A stretch of DNA of 64,000 nucleotides from contig OY821520.1 in NCBI GenBank assembly GCA_963682025.1, forward strand, positions 85,050,965-85,114,964. Reading direction: 5' to 3'. This DNA comes from Cordilura impudica. Taxonomy: Eukaryota > Arthropoda > Insecta > Diptera > Scathophagidae. The position numbers were made by a program, and so were the translations under genes. Positions 56,056 to 64,000 of the stretch are shown in pieces (within the stretch, counting starts at the first letter, position 1; every line of letters starts with the position of its first letter). The notes below the pieces were generated by a model that saw only the letters and a list, made by a program, of their open reading frames with translations, was not told the origin of the DNA and searched no databases.

Positions 56056-56845
56056 TATGGGATCTAGCCCCCACACCAGTAACCCCCTATAAGACCAACT
56101 AAATTTTTCCAAACTATCATATATATCATATATATATCAATAAAATATGGTGTGTTATACCCACTAATCAGTGGTACAAAAATAAATGCTGGAGGACCAT
56201 TTTTAGATGTAGTACCCATATACCTGATATGCACTTAAATTTATCAAAAAATAAAAATATTGCATAGATTTTGTTTAAATTTATTTTTTTATAAATGTTT
56301 TTGTGAAAAATAAGTGACTTTGCTAAATATGGTTATTACCGTTCCATTTTTTGACCCAGTTACCCATATAAAAATATCATCAGATATCAACTTTTTAATA
56401 ACTGCATGCCACAAATTAATAACAACTAGCAGATTCCAGCACCCGAAATTCGAGTGCAATTTCTATGCAGCTTTATTTTTCAACTTAGCCAATTCACAAA
56501 CCAACACTTTTATGGTGTATTATTATTGTGAATGAAGATAACAAACTCATTTACAAACACATTAACAAATTTAATAAAACACACATAGCATATGTATAAT
56601 TTTATGTATGTGTTAGTAAAAACTTTAAATGCAATTTACTCAAAATAAAGAAAAAAATTTTAAAATCTGTAAATGTGGTGAACAGCAAAAAATAAATACT
56701 TTTTAAATAATATACGTTTGGTCAACATTGGGATAAAACTGTAGAACAAAACATCGGTAACAAAAAATCGCCTAGCCTATTAATATTATGGATACCATTA
56801 AAATTTGGTTTATGCTTATTTTCTATTTCAAGTTTTTTATACATC
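56056..56845 (-). repeat. Diverged DINE-1-like copy interrupted by a Helitron
   Basis: 'ggatctagcccccac', 'atgtagtacccatat' and 'ttatttttttataaatgtttttg'-type blocks (in part) occur in DINE order. The sequence around the Helitron reads CACAAATTAATAACAA | TACCATTAAAATTTGGTTTA, matching intact copies (AAATTAATAAAAATGCC...). The hairpin end is lost. Confidence 0.6.
56426..56792 (-). mobile_element. Non-autonomous Helitron, family I
   Basis: CTAGCAGATTCCAGC at the left, CCTATTAATATTATGGA at the right, A before and T after. The hairpin CCCGAAATTCGAG is slightly damaged. Inserted in a DINE copy. Confidence 0.9.
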
Positions 56846-56859
56846 AACACTCAGCGGAA

Positions 56860-57715
56860 GTGCACTGCGTTGATATCAGCAAAATATGTTATGACTAGGA
56901 GGAAGGAGGAAGTAGTACTTGCGGATATTTGACTTAAATTTATCTATATTGTAAGTGCCAGGAAAGACGTCCGCAGGAAGTTTATACCACATATGGCTTG
57001 TGCGGCTAATAAACAAACTTTCGCGGTTTTGCGTTGTGAGATCCACTGGAAAATAGACTGCAAATGGTTGAAATCTTCTAAATGAGCGGTTAGTGGAAAG
57101 AAAAACACGGGCTCTATGGATGAGTTCACTTAGATATCCCCATTATGATATCTATTGTACAGTGTAACACAACCAACAATCAGACGGTTCTGTGTCAATA
57201 GAGTTGGTTACCCTACTGTCATTGATGACCACCTTTGCAAAAGGTCGGGAAGCTTCAAAATAGACCGCAAATCCCCTGCCCATATATGGGAGTCGTATTC
57301 CATTTTTGATCGGATATAGGTGATAAAAAAAGTAAAGAAATCAGATGGGGTGAATTGGTTCTAACACCGATTTAGGAAACCTAAGCACTTGAAAACCTCT
57401 TTTGACAATTTAAAAAATGTGTCCAACGGACATGCCACTGAACTTTCATGCCCAGAACATCAAGAGCGTCTGATTCCTCACTATCTACATCACCCACGAA
57501 TACAGACGACATTGATGACTCCATGGCCCGTCTAATGGCCAATAAACAACTTTGGGTCTTACGAGCATTAAAATCGATCCTTTTTACTCGACCCCAATCA
57601 GAGATTGTCAAAAGGTCTTGATTGAGTGTTTCATTCATATATTGCCTCGTGGCTAAAATCTCCGTAAGCCTTGGCCTTGGCCTTGCTGTCATCTGCAAAA
57701 GACTAAATCGGACTG
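56860..57715 (-). pseudogene. LINE (jockey/CR1-like) RT C-terminal fragment
   Basis: Reads MNETLNQDLLTISDWGRVKR, IDFNARKTQSCLLAIRR, ESDALDVLGM and VRWTHFLNCQKRF. In shifted frames come MEYDSHIWAGD, LIVGCVTLYNRYHNGD and a C-terminal FLRTSFLALTI. This is the thumb-to-C-terminus of a non-LTR ORF2; the YADD box would lie upstream and is missing. Several stops and shifts. Confidence 0.75.
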
Positions 57716-57738
57716 GAAATTTGACATAGAAGGTCTTT

Positions 57739-58291
57739 AAGAACAAGTAAGAATATTATATTTTTATCATATTTCGTATATAAGCTTCTATCTGCCATAG
57801 GACGACCGCTTTTGAAAGTGTTGAAAAATCGGTGCATGTTGAGACCTAGTTCCCATATAAATAACCTGTATGAGATCGACTTAAACTGCCATAAGATGCA
57901 AATTATCATGTAGTGCACGGTCAAATTGGGTTTGCGTGTATTTATTATATCTATTAATCAGTAGTCTAAAAATAAACTCTATAGGACAATTCCTAGTCAT
58001 AGCTCCATATAAAGCTGCTTTCCGATCTTCACTTAAACCTATCAAAAAGAAAAATATTCCACAGATTTTACTCGAATTTGGTTTGTTTATGTTTTTGCAA
58101 ACAAGAAGTGACTACCAAATATAGTCAGGATCAGATATGAATTTTTTCAAATCTGCTGGCAAAAAAATACTAAAAATTCCATTTATGCTTATTTTGTATA
58201 CCCAATTAGTTGGACCTAAGACCAATTCTCTAAAGGCATGGTATAGGATATCGCATAGTCGTTCTAAGCCGACCATAAATTTCTTACTTGT
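57739..58291 (-). repeat. DINE-1-like copy
   Basis: An ACAAGTAAGAATATTATA end at 57743 is followed by body blocks 'tgcatgttgagacctagttcccatata' (in part). It ends with GGTATAGGATATCGCATAGTC, a damaged hairpin and TTTCTTACTTGTTT. It has no GTCY core, so internally deleted or a fusion of two ends. Confidence 0.65.
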
Positions 58292-59255
58292 TTATTTATA
58301 TTTAAAATGTATCATTTAAGCTTAACTAAATATATCGAATTTCTAGGTATGTAAAAGGAGGCACAAAAAATTTTACGATCCCAAAATAAAATGTATAAAT
58401 TAAAGTTTGGATTTTTGCGTATAACAATTCAAAGTAAATAAATATTAAAGTAGGTGGAGGGCGACCTCACGACGCCCTACAACAGGAGTTTCGGGCAATG
58501 GCCAGATCATACTGGTTGACGTCACTTAAGGTCATTAAAAATAAGCATAAACCAAATTTGTGAATGAGTTTGTCATGTGTTTGTTTTGTGAAGATATTTT
58601 TTTATTTGCTACCTGCAGTTATTTGCTGGATACAAGATTGAAAGGACATAGCTAAGTCGGCTCAAACGTGAAGGTTAAGCTTATAGTGCCCCGCTGTAGC
58701 ATTTACAAAACATAAACAAATATGTAAATATTCACTAAACGAAAAATTTATAACAAGAATATGAACGAGTACCTTAAAGAAATACATACGAGTACTTAAA
58801 TTGTTAATGGTTTTTTTTAACGGAAGTCTAAATCTTCTTTCGCATTATTTTTTTTTTTTAAGAAAACAACAAAATTTCGATTTGTGTGGTTGATTCCAAC
58901 TCTATGTAGAGGAAAGAAAAATAAAAAGCAAACGCCAACAGACCCATAAAAATTATTTTTTTTTTCCAAATCTACCCACATGCGCTATATGAGCTGAGTA
59001 GATCGTCACTTTATCATAAAATGTTGTAAAATCACGAATGTTTTACAAAAAAAAAAAAAAACACTTTTAATACTCAAAGTAAAAAATAACTTGAAAAAAA
59101 TAAACCATACACGCACGCACAAACACTCACGTAAAATGCTAAAAGAATTAATGAATGAAAAATACTATGTTTTTTGCATTTCATTCATAAAATCAGCATA
59201 AACCAGAATATATATGTATATATTTTTTAGTATTTAAATGTCTGTGCATGGGCAA

Positions 59256-59288
<33 letters not shown>

Positions 59289-59487
59289 CGAAAAAAAGAT
59301 AACAAATGATATAGAGGCCGAGTTAAAAATGTGTAAGCAAATAACATATACGTCCAAGTTGAAGTGTATAATTTGGTACACTTATATCCAATTATATACA
59401 ACGTTATACTCTACTGTCAACAGTATATGCCATCCCTAAAATATGTGGTTTTTCACTAATAGTTTCCGTTAAAAAGTCATACAAATA
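58292..59487. other. AT-rich non-coding stretch
   Basis: Includes a pure A-tract at 59262-59288 and a small less AT-rich segment ('gggcgacctcacgacgccc', 58448-58466). No gene recognised. Confidence 0.4.
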
Positions 59488-60276
59488 TTATACTCTATAC
59501 CACTATGTGGTCAGGGTATAATGACTTTGTGCTGATGTTTGTAACTACCAAAAATATTTTACCTAGACCCACCTTTTATTATACCGATCGACTCAGAATC
59601 ACTTTCTGAGTCGATTTAGCGATGTCCGTCCGTCCGTCTATGTGTAAACCTTGTACTTAAACTACATGTCGCAAATTGAACATGTTTTCATGAAATTTGA
59701 TAAGTAAGCTTCTATTGGCCCAAGCACGAACTCTATTGAAATTAGTCAAAATCGGTTCATGTTCAGACCTAGTCCCCATACAAATGACCCCTATGAGATC
59801 GACTTAATAAATTGCCATAATATCAAAATGATCATATAGATCTCGGTCAAATTGGGTTTGTGTATGTTTATTACATCCATTTATCAGTAGTCCAAGAATG
59901 CACCATATAGGACAATTCTTAGTCATAGCCCCCATATGAAACTAATTCCCGATCCTTACTTAAAGCAATCAAAAAACAAAAATATTCCACAAATTTTTCT
60001 CGAATTTGGTTTGTATATGTTTTGCAAAGAATAAGTGACCTTACCAAATATGGCCTGGATCGGTCCATTTTTCGGCCTAGTCCCCATATAAATATAGCTT
60101 CCGATGGGAACTTTTTCATATCCGAAGGCAAAAAAAAATAATAAAAATGCCACTCAAACTTGGTTTATGTTTATTTTCTATATCCAATTAGTTGGGCCTA
60201 AGAGATAGAGTCTTTAAACGCATGGTATAGGGTATCGTATAGTCGATTCGGACCCACTATAATTTTCTTAATTGTT
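59488..60276 (-). repeat. DINE-1-like copy
   Basis: TATACTCTATACCACTATGT start, a short GTCC tract (59624-59637), and an end GGTATAGGGTATCGTATAGT, damaged hairpin CGATTCGGACCCACTA and TTTTCTTAATTGTT. Confidence 0.78.
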
Positions 60277-60815
60277 ACAGATGGAGTTTTGCATTAATTA
60301 TTATATGCAATAGAAGCATTTGTTTATTTTTTTAACAGGTAAACAGAAAATAGAGACATTGGTGAAAAGAAGTTCTTTTTGGAGATTTCTTTATTGGCTA
60401 GAGGATTAGCGTGGGCTTTTTACAAAACGACAGGTAGTGGCAGGTATATAATTTTTAATTTTGTGCCTGATAGGAAGTATTAATAATTGGAAAAAACGGC
60501 CGAATTGTTACGTCGCACTATGCAATATGCAATGATATTTTTAAATTTCGGAATAACTGCCGCAATCAAATCAAGAATTACTTGATTTGATTACTTGACT
60601 TAATTACTTATATGTTTTATTGAACTGACTGAAATTAAACCTAAGAATTTCAAGACGAAAATTTTTTTATTGATTGAGCTGATACCTATTTTTCTTTCTA
60701 TTTTTTTTTTTTTTTATTTTAAATAGCATATTTCAGTATGCTAAGGTTGAAAAAATAAACATTGCAGAGACTTTTATTTTCTGTTTAAAAATATTTTTAC
60801 GAACATAGAATAAAA
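60277..60815. other. Non-coding stretch
   Basis: A short ATTACTTGATTTGATTACTT-type simple repeat near 60570-60605; nothing else recognised. Confidence 0.35.
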
Positions 60816-61505
60816 ACAAGTAAGGAAATTATAGTCGGTTTAGACCGACTATACGATACCCTATACCATGGGTTAGAGACCCTATCTCTTCGGTTTAACT
60901 AATTGGATATAGAAAATAAGCATAAACCAAGTTGAGTGGCATTGTTATTAATGTTTTTGCCTGCAGATAAGAAAAAGTTCATATCAGAAAAATCTGTGCA
61001 ATATTTTTGTTTTTTGAAAGATTTAAGTGAAGATCGGGAAGCAGCTCTATATGGGGCCTATGACTAAGAATTGTCGTATAGGGATTATTTTTGGACTACT
61101 AATTAATGAATATAATAAACACATACAAACCCAATTTGACTGAGATCTATATGATAATTTGGATCTTATGGCAATTTATGTCGATTTCATAGGGGTCATT
61201 TGTGTGGGGACTAGGTCTGAACACGGACCGAATTTCACCAATTTCAAAAACGTTCTTCCTATGGCCGATAAAAGCTTACATACCGAATTTCGTCAAAATA
61301 TATTTATATTTTCGACCTATAGTTTGATTAGAAGGTTTACATGGACACACGGACGGACGGATGGACGGACGGACGCGCGGACAGACGGACGGACATCGCT
61401 AAATCGACTCAGAAAGTGATTCTGAGTCGATCGGTATAATAAAAGATGGGTCTAGGTCAAATATTTTTGGTAGTTATACCCAAACCACATAGTGGTATAG
61501 GGTAT
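60816..61505 (+). repeat. DINE-1-like copy with internal deletion
   Basis: ACAAGTAAGGAAATTATAGT and the hairpin TAGTCGGTTTAGACCGACTA (one mismatch) begin it. The (GACG)n tract is 61351-61396. It ends CACATAGTGGTATAGGGTAT. Confidence 0.8.
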
Positions 61506-61579
61506 GAAATCCCTATTTCTCCAATCTTGAACCTTTAATTTTAGCTACATTTGCCTACAATTGGAAACAACTACCAATA

Positions 61580-62690
61580 CATTATCTAATAAACAGCTTT
61601 TACATTTTAAATCAATTTCAAGTGCCCCTAGGTGCCCCATTTTAATTAGTTGCATTTATAATGCTATTAACATCAGGGGTCGAATCGTCGCAATCGAAAT
61701 TATGTTTTTATTTTCCAAAATAAACAAGTAAGAAAATTATAGTCGGTCTAGACCGACTATACGATACCCTATACCATGCGTTTAGAAACCCTATCTCTTA
61801 GGCCCAACTAACTGGACATTTAAAATAAGCTAAAACCAAATTTGAGTGGGATTTTTATTAATTTTTTTAGCTGCAGATATGAAAAAGTTCATATCGGATG
61901 CTATATCTATAAAGGGACTAGGTCCAAAAATGGACCGATCCTGATCATGTTTGGTAAAGTCTCTTGTATTTTCCAAAAACATATACAAACAAAATTTGAG
62001 AAGAATCAGTGCAATATTTTTGTTTTTTAATAGATTTAAGTGAAGATCGGGAAGCAGCTCTATATGGGGTCAAAGGGATCATTTTTGGACTACTCATTAG
62101 TGGATGTAATGAACGCATACAAACCAAATTTGAGTAAGATCTATATGACAATTTGGATCTTATTGCAATTTATGTCGATTTCATATGGGTAATTTGTATG
62201 GGGGCTAGGTCTGAACATGGACCGATTCTCACCAATTTCAATAGCGTTCATCCCATGGCCGATAAAGGCTTATATACCAAATTTCGTCAAAATATATTCA
62301 TATTTGCGACCTGCAGTTTGATTACAAGCTTTACATGGACACACAGACGGACGGACGGACGGACGGACGGACGGACATTGTTAAATCAACTCAGAAAGTG
62401 ATTCTGATTCGATCGGTATAATTAAAGATGGGTCTAGGTCAAATATTTTTGGTTGTTACAAACAGCAGCACAAAGTCATTATACCCAAACCACATAGTGG
62501 TATAGGGTATAAATACTAAGAGTCATTTTAATTTGTCACAGCTAACGAGTTATGGTCCATAGTTAATAGTTAACATAAAATGAGGTCTGACGAATGTCCG
62601 TCTTGTTTAAATACTAAACCAAAATATGGAATTTCCATTGATTTTACTCGATATCGAATGCCACGATTTGTCCCCTGTATTTTTGAACTG
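61580..62690 (-). repeat. Repeat R5, copy interrupted by a DINE
   Basis: Outer parts 61580-61722 and 62512-62690 match 50380-50600 in reverse complement. The 50-kb copy shows an A-tract where the DINE sits here, giving a natural empty site. Confidence 0.65.
61723..62511 (+). repeat. DINE-1-like element, best-bounded copy
   Basis: ACAAGTAAGAAAATTATAGT, the perfect palindrome TAGTCGGTCTAGACCGACTA (61739-61758), ATACGATACCCTATACCA, the (GACG)n tract at 62346-62376, and the other end CACATAGTGGTATAGGGTAT. The inverted ATACCCTATACCA/TGGTATAGGGTAT pair and the hairpin about 17 bp from the ACAAG end match Helentron-type non-autonomous elements, the group to which DINE-1 belongs. Insertion borders are confirmed by repeat R5. 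Confidence 0.85.
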
Positions 62691-63670
62691 CTCGGATTGA
62701 CGCAACATTTTGAAGGTAGTGGTTGGGTCAATGTATATCATTTATATGATATTATATACGATGTTATATATTTACTTTGTATGGGCAGTGCCACGCTCAC
62801 AGCTCCGATCACGCCCTTTTTTGGGCGAATACTCGCATTGATACTACAGTACTACATATATATGTTAATAAAATAAGTCCAGAATATTATTATTTAGAAT
62901 TATTAAAATATTATCAACAAGTTTTATCAAAATCCTTGCACAAATACATATTTTTTCGATATTTTGTTTAAAAAAAATGTAAATCTCCTTAAATTTAACT
63001 TTTGACCTTAAAAGGCACAATTTATACTGCTTCAATTTAACCTTAATTTACAAGATTGAGAACTTATATCAAGTGGTATAATATTTTGACAAAAGATATT
63101 GGAAGTATGAAAACACGAATAATATGTAGCCTAACAGTTGAAAAAGTATGAGAATCACATTTTTCTTCATATCCGCTGAAATAAAAAAGCTGCCCTCGCT
63201 AAATTTAGAACAGGATACCTACAATATTTGGCATTTTTAATCACATATATTTTGTTAATAAGACCTTAAAGTCCAATCGTTTATTTCGGTAAATTTTTTA
63301 AACAAAATTTTTGAAAAAGTAAAATTGGAGATTTTGAAATAATGCTAAAAACTACGTATCATTTTGCCATTAATTTAGAATGGCATAACAATAGACGATA
63401 TGCAAAATTCTTTACGTGAGATCATTTTGGGATTAGGAGAATGCAGAAATGTTGTTGTTGTAAATTATTTCAATGTCTTTAAAAATGTAAGCTCGTTTTT
63501 CTTAATCAAGTGGTCTGCGGCGCATTTATTGCCTGGGGAACTTGATATAACTTGGCTGCCTTTAAACCGATAATAGATTTTGTTGTTTTGTTACAAAGAA
63601 AATTTATTCTAAATAAAGGGTTATTAATTAATTTAATTGAAACGCAATTATTAATATCCAAATTTTTGTG
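62691..63670. other. AT-rich non-coding stretch
   Basis: 62770-62830 has a faint 'gggcagtgccacgctcac' unit like the Helitron family II tandem units. No gene recognised. Confidence 0.35.
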
Positions 63671-64000
63671 AACAAGTAAGAAAATTATAGTCGGTCTAGA
63701 CCGTCTATACGATACCCTATACCATGCGTTTAGAAACCCTATCTCTTAGGCCCAATTAACTGGACATAGAAAATAAGTAAAAACCAAATTTGAGTGGGAT
63801 TTTTATTAATTTTTTTGGCTGCAGATATTAAAAAGTTCATATCGGATGCTATATCTATATAGGGACTAGGTCCAAAAATGGATCGATCCTGATCATGTTT
63901 GGTAAAGTCTCTTGTATTTTGCAAAAATATATACAAACAAAATTTGAGAAGAATCAGTGCAATATTTTTGTTTTTAATAGATTTAAGTGAAGATCGGGAA
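63671..64000 (+). repeat. DINE-1-like copy cut by the window edge
   Basis: ACAAGTAAGAAAATTATAGT and hairpin TAGTCGGTCTAGACCGTCTA, closely similar to 61723 onward, continuing to the last base. Confidence 0.85.

Noticed and set aside
59248..59439. Lys-rich open frame
   Set aside because: Produced by a long A-tract; no other coding features.
61159..61419. Open frames with peptides like MDLMAIYVDF... recurring at 21.4, 25.1, 38.4, 61.2 and 62.2 kb
   Set aside because: They lie inside the non-coding DINE-like repeats, run through the GACG tract and vary in frame and ends. The resemblance reflects repeat copies, not a conserved protein.

Overview
The window looks like nuclear DNA of a dipteran, most likely a calyptrate (blow-fly-like) fly. 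It is very AT-rich, has no operons or densely packed genes, and is made almost entirely of decayed, nested transposable elements. The main taxonomic hint is many copies of a DINE-1/mini-me-like element with a (GTCY)n core. The species assignment is inference. I found no complete host gene. The only candidate host sequence is a short, well-formed last exon on the minus strand near 22.25-22.32 kb, so the window may be intergenic or a giant intron.

Layout. 0-5 kb: R1-like LINE fragments broken up by a DD41D mariner and by fold-back repeats built on 'cacgcacagtcacgg' units. 6.7-9.7 kb: a 3-kb DINE-like element whose inverted partner lies at 30.3-33.4 kb. 10.7-11.9 kb: a 21-bp tandem array between inverted arms, with a nested MITE. 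13.1-16.0 kb: a dead LINE reverse transcriptase between two oppositely oriented short Helitrons. 17-22 kb: a DINE copy, a repeat that contains a truncated hAT, another fold-back repeat and a second DINE. 22-26 kb: the candidate exon, an isolated Transib-like terminus, an internally deleted Helitron Rep/helicase gene and another DINE. 26.4-26.9 kb: a piggyBac-type MITE with TTAA duplications. 29-30.1 kb: a Tc1 pseudogene split by a Helitron fragment.

36.7-50 kb is the most informative segment. It holds three remnants of RAG1-like (Transib) transposases with CACAGTG-type termini. One is a nearly full-length broken gene. In the same segment is a nearly complete hAT with a perfect 8-bp target duplication, inserted into a DINE copy, plus several Helitrons.

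50-64 kb: a truncated DD34D mariner, a possible tRNA-derived SINE, a second DD41D mariner with only two nonsense codons inserted in a DINE copy, a jockey/CR1-like LINE fragment, and a dense run of DINE copies to the window end.

The elements do not work as a pathway. Their interest is the stratigraphy: several insertions have a visible target duplication or an empty counterpart in the same window, so termini, target preference and relative order can be read directly. All coordinates and alignments were made by eye.
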